A DNA stretch of 64,000 bases from Malachius bipustulatus (taxonomy: Eukaryota; Arthropoda; Insecta; Coleoptera; Melyridae): positions 24,870,268-24,934,267 of the forward strand of contig OU342639.1 of NCBI GenBank assembly GCA_910589415.1, given 5' to 3'. Within the stretch, counting starts at the first letter, position 1, and the number at the start of each line of letters is the position of its first letter. Shown piece after piece: positions 13,063 through 25,585 of this stretch. Made by a program: the position numbers and the translations under genes. The notes under the pieces are model-generated. The model worked only from the letters and a program-made list of their open reading frames with translations, was not told where the DNA came from and did not search any database.

Positions 13063-13931
13063 AATTCTTAATTCAGTGCGTTTCTGCCAAGCGTGTATCC
13101 CTGTTTGATGTTTTTACCAGCGAAACCTTTCCAGGTAAATGCAAATAGTGGAAACTAAATTTAAAATATTTTTGTTTTGAGCTATGAAGTTGAGTTATTT
13201 TATTATTATAGGTACCTATGTGATTTTGTGATTTATTAATTGAGTTTATTTTATGATATTAGATCACTTATTATTACCGAAGTATTCTTCTAAAATATTC
13301 ACCATTTTATAAAGTAATGTATCAAATATAATAAAATAATAAATAAACACTACAAAACACAAAAACAATAAGATTATTAGTAGTTTAATACAAGTTAGCG
13401 TGCCAGTACAAAACAAATAGCGTATCAGTAGTCTCAGCCACAGCAATATGCCTGCCCTGCGCCGCTGCCCGTCTCTACAAACTGTAAACTGTCAAACAAT
13501 TATTGTAATTTTAAATTTTTCGCGGCCGTTATCTAGTGACCGTTGGAAATCAAATAATTGTTGTAAAATGAACAATAGACTATCGAGATTGATAGAATCA
13601 ATGTGTAAGTTTTATTGTGGATTTTATTGCATAATTTTCATTCATGAACACCAGCAGCATCAACACTGCTCAACTCATTGCACACTTAAGTCAACAACCG
13701 AGTCAACACAACATTATGGCGCTGCGGGCGTTTGTGCCAAGTGTCAAACAGTAATAATTCTTTGAAACTTTTCGCGGTTGTTAGCTATTTAGGGACTATA
13801 TAGACATAATCTCTGTAGGTTTTTGTAGTGTATTTGAAAATTTTTCGTTAATTCACACAATCGGGTATTATTGCTAATGAAAAATAATTTGGTTCGACGT
13901 TGATACATTGCTTTATTCAAAAATTGTCATC
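13063..13931. other. PEBP gene 5' flank
   Basis: AT-rich flank that should carry the promoter and any 5' UTR of the PEBP gene. Two related blocks at about 13486-13532 and 13739-13786 share TGTCAAACA and TTTTCGCGG; they look like an old local duplication. No TATA or initiator can be assigned with confidence. Confidence 0.4.
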
Positions 13932-16900
13932 ATGGAGAAGAACGGCGATTTCTATTCCGATGTATCCATGCCTAATTCCCCAATATTTAATCTATATGAT
14001 TATTTGTTTGATGATATTAGCCCTTTAGTATCTCAATCGGCTGCAGCGGCGGTGGATGAATCAGATGAAGATGTTCTCTACTTTGAACCGGACCGTAAGC
14101 TCTGAAATAATACAACATATAGAACAATAGTTGGGGTGGGATAGATGGTCCTTATTTACTAGTGTTTTATTTCTCTGCAGCTTTTGAAGACATGATACTC
14201 CAACAAGTGGTTCCAGATGTTATCAACGTCGTACCTAAGGAGGTCCTTAAAGTATGTTCAAAACAAAATTTTCTGATTTCTTTTTAATTTTACTTCTAAT
14301 TATTAATCATTAGGTAACCTACCCTGATGAAGTCAAAGTGGACATGGGAAACGCACTTAAGCCAACGCAGGTGAAGAATGCTCCTACAATTGTATGGAAA
14401 GCCGATGTTGATTCTTATTACACTGTTTATATGGGAGGTAAGTAACTTGACTTTTAAAAGTACCTATACGTTGTCTCTTTTTGTTACTTTTAATTTGAGT
14501 GTGCATGTGTGTTTCGAGGATTGACAATTTACTTGTCAAGGTGTTGTGAAAAACATAAATTACTCAGGGCCCCCTGAAATGTCTTTACAGCTGACCACCA
14601 AGTGTTTCTAATAGGTAGTGAAATCCTTTTGGTAGTTTAGTTTAGTTTAGTTATATAATGAGTGGGTCGATTAGTGACACCTCCACTGCGACCAAGCGGT
14701 CTATTGTGGCTCATACCTAAGTAATTTACATCCACTCTAGCAGGCCACTGCTTTTTAAAAAGCTAATGACCTTAGATGGTGTGAATGTATCCAGGTCTCT
14801 CGGAGAGAGAAGTACTTTTCCGAACGTTGAGTGCCTGGTTCTTCCCAAGGCGGGGCAGTTGCAGTTGCATAGAACATGCTCTGCTGTTTCTACATCCTCC
14901 AAACACAGGCGACATTCTGTGTTATCGGCTAGATTCATCCTGTGTAAGTGGTGGTTCACTTTGCAGTGTCCTGTGTATAGGCCTATTAGGGCCCTTAGGT
15001 CAGTCCTTTTGAGTTCCAGTAGCTTTTTAGCTCTGTTTCTCGAGGGTCCCTCAATGAAGGTCTTAGAGTGAGTTAATCCTGGTAGAGTTTGCCAGTACCG
15101 AAGTACCTTGTTTTCCGCCCAGGTGTCTATTGTTGTTTTGGCAGTATTTGAGGATATGCCAAGAGCAGGTTCCGGTCCTGTAAATTTGGATTCAGTTGCT
15201 CTTCTAGCCAGAGAGTCGGCTATTTCGTTCTCTCCAAGGCCAGAGTGACCTGGAATCCAGACCAGAGTCAAGTTATTGTTTTTAGCTATCTCATTGAGTG
15301 CTGTTTGACAGTTCCATACTAGTTTGGAGTTGCAACGAATGGAGCAAAAGGCTTTACAGGGCCGCTTGGCTATCTGAGAAGATTTTAATTGTTTTCCACG
15401 TGCAGTGCGTTTCATCCAGCATCTGCGCGCTGAGTACAATGGCATAAATTTCTGCCTGAAATATTGTTGCGTACTGACCCAGGTTTGCAAAGAATTCTCG
15501 TCTTGACCCAGCGTCGTACGCTCCGGATCCAACTCCCGTTGGAGTCTTTGAACCGTCGGTAAACCACGTGAGGTCTGCTTTGAGGAGGTCGTTTGAGTTA
15601 CGCTCCCATTCGTCTCTGCTTGGAAAGAGGACGTTGTATGCAGTGCAGTGGTTTGTTGTGTATGGCATCATGTCTGAGGGCATACCCAGAAGACTGTGAC
15701 TTTGAGTGTCGTCCAGTATACTGGTCCGTTCCATGACACAAGCCATTTATGTGCTTCGTGCTACCTGTAGTAGTCTGTACGTTGTCCATCTGGCCTCTCT
15801 TTCCAAGTATATATGGAGTGGAGGAAGGTCCAGAAGTATTTCCATAGCCGCCGACGGTGTGGTGCTCATTGCTCCACTGATTGCCAGGCATGCTTGTCTT
15901 TGCAGACTTGACAGCTTCATTTTGGCCAAGGCTTGTAAGCCTTTGGACCACCAAGCTACACAGCCATATGCGATCATTGGCCTAATGATCGTTACATATA
16001 TCCAGTGTATTTGCTTGGGACCAGTGCCCCAAGTTCTTCCACAGATCTTTTTGCAACTCCATAGGGAGAGCTTTGCTCTGTGGATAATCTTTTCCAGATG
16101 GGAGTTCCATAGTAGTAAGCTGTAAAGACATTTCAGGGACACTTGTATATGGGTGATGGATGAGGTGTGAAACATCATTAGAGTGCACTGGGTTGAGTCG
16201 TAACCTTCATTGATTGCTATAAACAATAATTTGGCATTCTAAAACCATGATTAATTTAATAAGTTACTTTCTGCTTATAATAATAAATATAATAATTTAT
16301 TCATTTAATTATTGAACTTTTTAAATAGATCTTGATGCTCCAAGTCGTGCAATGCCAATATGTATGGAGTGGCAGCATTGGCTTGTTGGCAACATTCTCG
16401 GTAATTATGTGAACTGGGGGGAGACATTAACAGCTTATGAAGGACCATCACCATCACATGGAACCGGACCTCACCGATACGTCTTCCTTGTGTACAGACA
16501 AAATGAAGAGATCACGTTTAATGAGGAACGATTGACCACGTAAGTTTGCATTGAAATTTGACTAATTGAGCTTGCTACCCTAATTCCACCTTGAACTGTT
16601 TTTGTGCGCTGTACACGTCAAGAGCACGGTACCCACCAATATACTGTTGATCTCTACAAGTGTTGAACTGCTGATAGACTGCTGGTCTACACCCCCCAAC
16701 AGCTTAAATCGAGAGTAACAACCTGCCACCACAGGAAACCTTAAATTCTCCACAAATTTACCACAATAGTTTATCACACCTATCAAACTCTTCAGTTCTG
16801 TCGCTGTCACATTTTGAGTTACTCTGAGATTTAAAATTGTTATGTTATGTTATTTGACACCCTTAAGCCATCTTTAGAAATTCTCTAAATTCTGAATATG

Positions 16901-19900
16901 ATACTGAATCTTTTAAGACCTACGTGCTAAACTTGTGGTGTATTTTTTTAAATTATCAAGTAAAATCTGTGCACAAGCTTGTCTTAAATCAAGTTTATAA
17001 AACTGTTCACCCCTAAGTTTGATAAAAGTTCCTAAGCTTTTGGCAGAGGATACTTTTCAACAAACAAATATTTACTGATCGTTGCCTATTTATAATCTTC
17101 ACATACAGGGTGTTTCACTTTTCTGTAGCAGGACTTCACCAGTTTATAAAAGACCTTTTTTACGCGGGTGAAAAAATTAATCAGTAGGTAGCGTAGATAC
17201 TTGGTAAATGACCCCTTTTTCGCTTAACAACTTCTACGCCCGTGTACTTACAAGACCCAACTTATCAGCGATGAATTGTTCCTTGGAGTTTTCTTACGAA
17301 AAAGGTATCCTTATATTAAGAATATTCGAAATTCCCAATAGTTTCTAAGTAAATTGAGTCTAAACTTCCTTATGCCACTTATTCGGTTACACAAAATCAT
17401 TGATTTATTTCATTATTATTTTATGTCCAGCAAAAACAATTAATATTGAAAAAATTAACATTTATTTGTGGTATGAGGCAGTTTACACTAAATTTACTCA
17501 AAAACTATGGGAAATTTCGAATATTCGTAGGTATATTCCAGGGAATCCACCGCTGATAAGTAAGGTCTTGTGCTTGTGTGTCCATGGGTGTAGAAGTTGT
17601 TGAGCGAAAAAGGAGTCTTATACCCTGTATCGTGTTTTTCTTCAAAAAATGTATCTTTTTTTTTTAAGCTTTTCCAGACATAATGTTTGTGGGAACTTCT
17701 ATTCCCACAAACAACAAGTCTATCTATAAACTGGTGTGAAGTCCTGCTACAAAAAAGTGTTTGTTGGAAAAAAATCGAATATTTGGAGAGGGTATAATAT
17801 GGACCAAAATAAGTCAAAAAATTTTAATAGACATGGGTCCCTAAATTGACGGTTTCGGAGATGCAGAGGATTTTTTTTTACATTTTGGATAGGTGTATTT
17901 TTTATATGTACATACAAACAAACGATATAGAAACTTATAAACAAATAAACGAAAAGATTGGATAAGTTGATGAAAAAGTTAATTAAGGTGATAAGGTAAT
18001 ATGATAATAGGAGAAACTTTTTTCACAAGATTATTATTTATTTAGTATTTTTTTAATTGGCAAAAAGTTGCATTTTCTTATCCTAGTCGACTATTAATCA
18101 GTCAAACACATAAGTGATAAGGAAATGCAACTTTTTGCCAATTAAAAAAATACTAAATAAATAATAATCTTGTGAAAAAAGTTTCTCCTATTATCATATT
18201 ACCTTATCACCTTAATTAACTTTTTCATCAACTTATCCAATCTTTTCGTTTATTTGTTTATAAGTTTCTATATCGTTTGTTTGTATGTACATATAAAAAA
18301 ATACTGTGAGCAACCAAAATGTTAAATAGAAAATCCTCCATATCTCTGAAATCGTCAATTTCCGGACCCACATTTGTTGAGATTTTCTTTTTTTAACACC
18401 CTAAATACAGTGTGTTTAAAAAAAAAACGTTGCTAGGATATGTGAAACAATGAAAAATAAGTGGGGTTAGGTTGGTAAAAAAAAATCGTAAGCATGGACA
18501 ACAGGTTTACTTGCCTAAAGACGATTAGGTACTTACTGGGGGAAGTGAAAGTGAATATCATAGTAGAGAGAACAGTACCTTACTGGAGTGGAACTGTTAT
18601 TCTTTTTGGAAGTGAAGCAGGCAGGAAACAAACTAGTTTTTTATTGGGCAAAGTCTGGGAAATTCTGGCACCTCGACAATGAAAAATATTCCTGAGGAAA
18701 TGTATATGTATGAACAGTACATACTGTCCTTCCTTTATAAGATGGAAAGGGTTAAAAAACTACTGATGACAATATGACCTCTCAACAATAATCACATATT
18801 AAACCGTGATGCTCCTTGCAACTTTATTTACTTAGGATGAAATATCTGAATACGATATTTTGTGAAATCTTTCATACCATGAAATGTTGAGATTTACTGA
18901 ACAGGTTTACCTGATATTTACGATCCCCTGATGAAAGACACTCCATTAGGGTATTCTTTGCCGAGAACAGTCATCATATAACGGACAGAGTTTTACATAT
19001 AACAATTTCGTAAAACTCGATACTGTGTATCGTTTTCAGAATATTTTGATTTGAAAATGATTAAGCAATTAACTGATGCTGGTATAAAGTAGGTATTGTC
19101 GATAACATTACATCGTAAAAAATGTGTATAAATATTTTTTTACAGCACCCTCTTATCTTGTATACGGATGCCCTTAGGATTTTTTTACCAACTTAACCCC
19201 ACTTTTTTTTCATTGTTCTTCCTATCCGAGCACCAGAGGGCCATTTTTGAGGTTCCCTCACCGGCAAACCAGTCACCAGATTTTCCCAAAATTTTACATG
19301 AAACAAGAAGCAAAAAGGTATTCTCGAAGTTCTCTAACTCTCAGGTTTGTGTCTGTCTACATTACGAAGTGACTAGACTTCTCTCCGATGTATTAAAATC
19401 GACTTCGTACGATTTTAAGCCTGTCCTATAACTGACAGAAGTTCAATCAACCTTTAACAGACCTGAATGATTCATTCAAAGTCCCTGTAGTCTCTCTGTG
19501 CCAAACTTTTGCCGACATCGTCATCTATTGCGAAGAGACAGTTCCTTGTTCGAAATTCTGCAAAAACGTCCACCAGATGTTCAAAGATGGCTCAAGTTTG
19601 AGGTAAAACGATTTTTCTCATTAGAAAAGAGGTCACCCAATTGTGAATTGTTTAAAGAGTTTGCAAAATCTTTTGCAACTTCTTCATCTGGTAAGTGATT
19701 GTTCTGTCCTCTTTTTTTTTTGTTTCACTGGAGTCTCTGGAACCCGCTGACTTCATTTTTTGAGCTCTAGCCCCCCCCCGTTGGATCTCCTGCAACGTCT
19801 TTAATTTTACCTCCTCCTGCAAGAATGGTAAAGAAAGAGTTGCATGGAAATAACGTAGTAAGCTAACCTGTTTTCATGTAACAAATCTTTCTTTATCTTT

Positions 19901-21507
19901 CTTGCAATAGGTTGCAGGAGATCTACAGCTAAAAAAATGTAGTCAACGGGTACCAGAGAATCCAATGAACCAAAGTATGTCAGTAAAATTTTTTAAATAA
20001 CATCTAATGGTCAAAAAAGAAGTGATAAGAACAAAATCCTACCAGATGAAGAGGTTGCAAAGACTTTGGAATTGCTTTGAACGATCCATAATTGAGTGAC
20101 CTTTTTTATGGTGAGAAAAATCAATTTGCCTGAAACTTGAATCATCTTGTCATGTGACGGTTTTTGTAGGAATTCGAAAAAGAAACATTTCTTCACAATC
20201 AATGTATGATGATAATTGAATAATTGGTAAACATTTGGTACAGACGAGTAGTACAGCAACATTTGGTACAGTCTGCAGGAAGTTTGAATCAATCGCTCAA
20301 GCCTGTTAAAGGGTCATCGAACCTCTGGTGGTTATAGGACAGGCCTGAAAATTTCAATTGAAAATAGCGCCAAGTCGATTTTGGTACATAGGTGCATTCC
20401 AAGTCACGTCACTCAGTAATGCAGACATTCATAATCCTGGGAATTGGAAAACTTTGAGCTTGCTGCTTGCTTTGTGTAAAATTTTGAGAAAATCTAGTGG
20501 CTGGCTTGTCGACAAGGGAACTCCAAATAGTTTTCTCCTAATTTTGGGCAGTAGTATACTGATTATAAAATCACTAACAGCCAGTATTATAAAGGCTCAT
20601 TAAGTTAAGGGGCAGATTTCTGTGGCCGTTTCTGAATAAGGTATCGACTCTGTATGGAAAATATTGCAATTTTGTCCATTCCTGACATGAAAGTAATTAC
20701 AAAAATGTTTATAAAAGTCATTTGACGTCGATATTAGCTTCAAAAACGGGCACAGAAATCTGCCCGTTAACTTAATGAGCCTTTATAATACCCGCTGTAA
20801 TAATATTAGAAACAATCGAACTAACAAATTCGCGAGAATTTACTGGTGAAATAATATTTTCTTTTAATTGTTTATTAAATTTTTCCTCAAAATTTTGCCT
20901 GAACGCAAAAGGACGTAACCTAGCTTTCGAAAAAAAAGTAGCTTGAGATGAAAACTGTTTAAACTTGCTACTGAATATGTCACCAATATCAAATATGGTT
21001 ATTTTAGTTGGCAACATTGGACAGAAATAGAAATCTGGACAGAAAAGAGATATAGATACAGCATACAATAATATTTATTACAGAGTGTTCAAGTTATTAC
21101 AAGAGAATTTCATTTAATCGATGTAAAAAAAATCCCACATATCGTACAGGATTTTGCAATGATTTTGTTATTCCCTTTCTCACTCAATTTCTACAATAGT
21201 GAAAACTACTACTGATTACATAAAAAATACTCTAGACTGTCATGATTTTACATCTTGCATTTATTTATTTATTTTTTTTTTTTTTCAGATATACATATTT
21301 TTTATTTATTTATAAGTTTTATACAATCGGAACTTATCATTTTCAATTTTTCACAGACCTGACGAGTGTCGCGGATTCTTTTCTATAGGACAGTTCTCAA
21401 AGAAATACAACCTGGGACAGCCTGTTGCCGGGAATTTTTTTGTAGCCAAATACCAAGAGGAAGCTCCTGTTCAGACCGAATTCGTATGGGACTTATTGTT
21501 GAATTAG
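13932..21507 (+). CDS. Phosphatidylethanolamine-binding protein (PEBP/RKIP family)
   Basis: Five exons: 13932-14094, 14181-14251, 14314-14437, 16329-16539 and 21357-21507. All have GT-AG junctions and consistent phases, giving 239 residues. PEBP proteins bind anionic lipids or small ligands in a single pocket, and animal members are known as kinase regulators, odorant-related and secreted antigens. Pocket signatures are visible: DLDAPSR (120-126, where most members have DPD), EWQHWLV (133-139) and GTGPHRY (164-170), with the usual C-terminal QPVAGNFFVAKY. About 55 residues precede the domain; they are acidic and Ser/Ala-rich with no signal peptide, so a cytosolic location is inferred. The first ATG is used; a longer frame upstream begins only with TTG. 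Introns 3 and 4 (1.9 and 4.8 kb) are filled with transposable elements. The exact orthologue is not assigned. Confidence 0.93.
14632..16230 (-). mobile_element. 5'-truncated LINE with RNase H, in PEBP intron 3
   Basis: The minus-strand translation gives the end of an RT (near 16200-15750, with LSSLQRQACLAISGAM), then an RNase H domain with WFTDGSKTPTG (about 15590), AEIYAI (about 15455), a SDSQAAL-like box (about 15390) and the LVWIPGHSGLGENEIAD motif (about 15270-15225). A Cys-rich tail (CRLCLEDVETAEHVLC, about 14900) follows. RT plus C-terminal RNase H is typical of I/LOA/R1-group LINEs. The 3' end is a run of four AACTA units (14652-14633). Frameshifts show it is dead. It is oriented against the host gene. 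Confidence 0.85.
16555..16830 (-). pseudogene. Ty3/gypsy RT fragment in PEBP intron 4
   Basis: The minus-strand frame reads TATELKSLIGVINYCGKFVE, the post-catalytic RT segment of Ty3/gypsy Pol that normally precedes the RNase H. Only about 80 residues remain, with no LTRs nearby. Confidence 0.65.
17105..17765. mobile_element. Foldback element in PEBP intron 4
   Basis: Inverted arms 17105-17345 and 17510-17765 share TGTAGCAGGACTTCACCAG and other blocks such as AACTTCTACGCCC with GGGTGTAGAAGTT. The outer left end reads CAGGGTGTTTCACTT. No coding content; readable ORFs are by-products. Confidence 0.7.
17785..18415. repeat. Foldback with an almost perfect 188-bp hairpin core
   Basis: The inner arms 17895-18082 and 18116-18302 are reverse complements with only a couple of visible differences (one T/C near the loop, one base in a homopolymer), separated by 33 nt (18083-18115). 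The outer sequences, about 17785-17890 and 18305-18415, also pair but are clearly diverged. The core is therefore much younger than, or was homogenised relative to, its surroundings. Transcription of PEBP would place this hairpin in the pre-mRNA. Confidence 0.85.
18415..19217. repeat. Divergent inverted-repeat element
   Basis: About 18448-18495 (AAGTGGGGTTAGGTTGGTAA) is matched in inverted form at about 19165-19217 (TTACCAACTTAACCCCACTT). The interior shows no ORF of note. Confidence 0.55.
19218..20540. repeat. Large foldback, about 1.3 kb
   Basis: Left arm about 19225-19740 and right arm about 20010-20540 pair over several blocks. Examples are AAAATTTTACATGAAACAAG with its diverged complement near 20475, GCCTGTCCTATAAC near 19420 with its complement near 20333, and CTTCATCTGG with CCAGATGAAG. 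A central pair (TTGGATCTCCTGCAAC with GTTGCAGGAGATCTA) closes the loop at 19780-19930. Non-coding. Confidence 0.65.
20588..20788. mobile_element. 201-bp MITE
   Basis: Terminal inverted repeats of about 45 bp begin TTATAAAGGCTCATTAAGTT and end with the complement. A second shared block is GGCAGATTTCTGTG. It lies in PEBP intron 4. Confidence 0.75.
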
Positions 21508-22860
21508 AGCGTTGAACATTATTAATTCTGGGAATTAATGAAAAATTCAGCCCATTTTTCTCACAATACATGTATGTTTTCAAAGATCCAAACATCACAG
21601 TCATGTAGTGTATCACAATCGTTTTCATATTTGATAAAATGCTGTTGGTAATAACGCCGACATGTTTCTACCTTAAAATTTATTTTTATAAAACACAATC
21701 TTCAAGTCCTCTTCAGACACTACATAAGGTTCGTTGAAAGCCTAAAAAGCTAATTTCACCAAATATAAAAATGATTGTGATTCACCACATTTGAACTTTT
21801 GTAGAAGAATCGAAGTACCTACTGTTGAGAAAAACGACTAAATTTTTTTGAAGTTACCCAAAATTGTAAGATTAAAATTAGTTCTTGTTCAAAATACCAA
21901 TTGAGTTTAAGTTGTTTTGTTTTTTTATTGAGTTTAAGTTGTTTTGTTTCCTAAGTATTAAATAAGAACTGATTGTTTAAAAGTTTAAAAGAGGATTGTT
22001 AATAAAGTTTTCAAATAATAACTCTTGTAATTTTAAATAGGTACTATTAATTTCTATTTTCAGTGTCGAAGAGAGTATAAAGAATATATAAATAAGCTCA
22101 CTGAGTAAAAAATTTGTGGGTTTCAGGTGGGGGTGTGGATCAGTGTCTCACTAATTAGCAAAATAACACCAAAATTAAAACAATGTTTCAAGACACATAG
22201 TTATTAATCGTATTGTTTTGCAAATCACAAAGTAGTAAGTAATTTAAATGACAAAAAGTAATACTCATTGAAAGGAAAGTTGGTTTTATTGCCAGTGGTC
22301 AAATTAGGTAAATATAAAAGTAATATCGTTGATATGGTGGCTTATTACAAAAAATATTTTTTAATGATATTATTGTATAGATATTACAAAAGAAGCTCTT
22401 TGCTAAGTATTACTTTATGAAGATTCTGTTATGGGTTCATATCGGCAAATCGGTCCATACCGGTATACGAACCTATTATAATAATGAGAAATGAAGAAAA
22501 AATCTAAGATGGAAGGATGAATTAAAGAAGGGGGTCATTATACAGATCAGTGGCCACTCGCACTAAGAGATAGAAAGGGTTGCCAACTTTAGCTGAAGCT
22601 TAACCCGTAGCTTTTGAAAGAAGAGAATGGTTTCAGGTTTGGTAAATGTAAATGTTCGGGGGTCCTCGCTCAAATTTTTTTTATTTGAAAGGTCAGAAAT
22701 TCTTCATTTTATTGTATTTCCAGAGAACTTTTCATATAATTTTTTGTTACTCGCTCGTCAAATATTTTTCTTGGAATCTCTAATCAACGATCTAATCATT
22801 GCAAATAAATAATAGACAAAACTAAGGAAGCTCATAACCAGAGAATTAGGAACAAACTTT
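21508..22860. other. PEBP 3' flank
   Basis: Holds the presumed 3' UTR; an AATAAA near 22000 could be a polyadenylation signal but is not close to the stop. A near-duplicate TTGAGTTTAAGTTGTTTTGT occurs twice at 21901-21948. No further gene seen. Confidence 0.35.
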
Positions 22861-23815
22861 TCTCCTGCCCTAACGGTTCAAAATCTTTTTGGTCGGTAAC
22901 TAAGGCAGTCAGCCAGAACTTCACCACTTACACGGATAAACGGGACTATCGCATCCACGGCTACTGAGAAGGCAAACTTGTTGGCGGGAGTATTTCCTTC
23001 ATACTCTTCCGTCGACTTTCAGGAAAGAACTCCGCCAATGATCCCTTCCGTGGAGACCAAAATGTCAGACATTGTTTTCCGACAGAGTGTCATAAAGCGT
23101 GCCTTAGATTCAAACAAAGCTTCTGAGCCTGAGAATGTACCTGTTATCGTAGTCAAAATGGCGGGACACTCTCTTAGCCCAGCATCATCTCTTCGTTTAC
23201 TTGGAGTGAGCCTCGGAGCGAACATGTCTTGGCATGATCATGTTGCAGGTCTGGCGAAGAGTGCTTCTCAAAAACTTGGAACACTCTTCCGCACGAAGAA
23301 ATTTTATATACAAACAACAGCTTCTCCTCTTATACAAGGCTCAAATCCGACCATCCTTGGAGTACTGCTCTCATGTTTGGAGCTCAGCTCCTAAACATAC
23401 GCTGAGACCACTCGACTCTATTCAGAAAAGAGCCATCCGCTTGATTGGGGACCCAGATTAGACAAAAAATTTAGACACTCTCGAACATCGAAGAAGAATT
23501 GCTGACCTGAGTCTGTTTTACAGATATTTTAATGGAAAGTGTTCAAAAGACGTGGCCCCCTTGATCCCACCAAGAACAAGACTGGGCAGAAATACACGCC
23601 GAGCCGCAGACGCTCATCCGCATCAGGTTCAGCTCGTTACACCTCGTACCACCCTATTTCAGACTTCTTTTATGTATAGAACCGCATCACTTTGGAATAG
23701 CATTCCAAAGAGCGTGTTTCCCGAAGTATACAACCTACAGAGATTCAAGGCCAACATGAATCGATATCTCCGCTCATGCACCGCTCCCAGAGCGTCATAG
23801 GGATTTCCCTGCAGT
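22860..23815 (+). mobile_element. Jockey-like LINE remnant lacking the RT core
   Basis: The frame at 22978-23180 has the pre-RT region (FRQSVIKRALDSNKASEPEN, then VPVIVVKMAGHSLSP). It passes directly into the post-RT region (LRLLGVSLGANMSWHDHV, then LLLLYKAQIRPSLEYCSHVW at about 23310-23370) and ends with a C-terminal segment (FMYRTASLWNSIPKSVFPEV). The catalytic RT motifs that should lie between are missing, so about 1 kb was deleted internally. Frameshifts near 23330 and 23460 add to the decay. Confidence 0.8.
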
Positions 23816-25422
23816 ACGTGTGCATTAAAAAAAAAACGGAAGGAGTAGAGAGTAGAAACGGGTTCTGACTTTTGCATTTGTCGCTGAAGGCCGAAGGTCT
23901 ACGACAGAAGAGTGGAAGACTTGTTTGTGTACGTTTACATTGCAATCAGTTTTCTTTTTTTTTTGGAACAATAATCAATTTTATGAATTTTCCTGGAGAT
24001 TTGGCTCATAAAGCCTGAGAAAGTATCATTATCCCGGACAGCGGAGACTACGGATCAAACACGGAGGGTTGGCAACCCTGAAGATAGATACCATTATACA
24101 CTGTCATAGGTTTTATACTGTCAGTCATTATACATATTAGAGATAGCATAGGGCTCTACTCTCCAAGAGTAACATGAACATGGTACTACTGCCGTAAACC
24201 GTAATCATCAGACAAATGGCCCATTATTTACATGACTTTTGGGAAATTTTTTCTTAATTTGCAGTGAAATGATATGACTATTGACTACCCGTCATCTATA
24301 TATCTACCAAAAGAAGGAAGGTCAGCATATTGCGGCATGATGATGCCAAACAAACTTAATGGTGAGGGTTGTAATTATTGTATTCATAAAAACAATATGA
24401 ATGTTTTCATCATATTGTACCTATTGCCTAAACCCCGAAGTTATAATAAGGAAAGAGGAAAGTTAATGTCACTTTCGGAATTTTATGTGCTGTGTAAATG
24501 GTGGTTACGGTTAGTATTAATAATTGTAGTTTCTTTATTTAAATTTAATTAAATAACTACTCATCAAACAACCTTTTTATGGTTTTTTGTCAACTTCACC
24601 ACCACCAGTGACTTGCCTTACCTTATTATTACCTTATCCTTATAGTTTGAGTTTCCTCCTTTTTCCTTATTATTTCCTTCCCTTAGTTCCCTCCCCCCAC
24701 CTCCTTCACTTGCAAACATTTATAACCAATAAAAAAAAAAATAACCCAAACCCAAACACCAATACCAACCCAAATCAAAGATATCAAAACCAAAAACCAA
24801 ACTAGGATATTGACAGAAATGACACATTTTTATTGCGCTGAGTAGCTGCGTTCGGCTATTAACTCTATTTGTTCGATTCACTCAAAAACCGTTCGAATTA
24901 CGCTTTATGGAGCGATAAATGGCGTGAACAGAACATTGTTTGCTAAGTATTGCGTACCAGGAATGAATAATGAGCGAATATAGCTAACTCCACTAGTTCC
25001 CCTTCTCACAACTGAAACTTGTTTTTTTATTTTAAGTTGGTTTATCGTAAATAACCTATAAAAATTAAAATTATTCTGTCACTTTGTTCTTTCTTGTCTT
25101 GAGAAAATCCAAATGTTACGCAGGGTTATTGTTTTCGATTTAAGATTTGGTTTTGAATTATGTTAAATTGAAGATTGTTCAAAAGATGTAATAAGTAAAT
25201 TGAATGGAGGAATCAGTGTTCGTTCGTCTTTGTACGCCAGAAACTGACCTAATTATTTATTACACTTTACACTAGCGTATTAGTGTATTTTTAAATCAAA
25301 CACTGAGAACGACACCACTTTCCGAACATCATCTCAAATTATCAAATAGCTAAATACAAGCCGAGCCGATTAGAAATTTCAAGAAAATAGAAGGACCATG
25401 CATATATGTAGTGGCCGTGCTA
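23816..25422. other. Spacer between PEBP and katanin
   Basis: No convincing gene. Contains the LINE 3' part and a strongly pyrimidine-rich stretch with poly-A at about 24590-24790. Confidence 0.35.
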
Positions 25423-25585
25423 GATGACGTCAGTAGGCGGGCAAACGGCTAGGGTTCCAGATAAATAAGCATTTGACAGTTGCAGGGTTGCCAATTTTAC
25501 TGTAAACTTTTGAATACAGTAAAAGCGGAATTTTTTGTGATAAAAATAAAACTACCGAAGGACGGCTCGAGCTTGACGGAAACCT
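25423..25585. repeat. Dispersed repeat, copy 2 of 2
   Basis: Direct copy of 4596-4760 with a few substitutions and single-base indels. Confidence 0.7.

Noticed and set aside
13908..13931. Upstream extension of the PEBP reading frame
   Set aside because: It opens with TTG, not ATG; the first ATG at 13932 is preferred.
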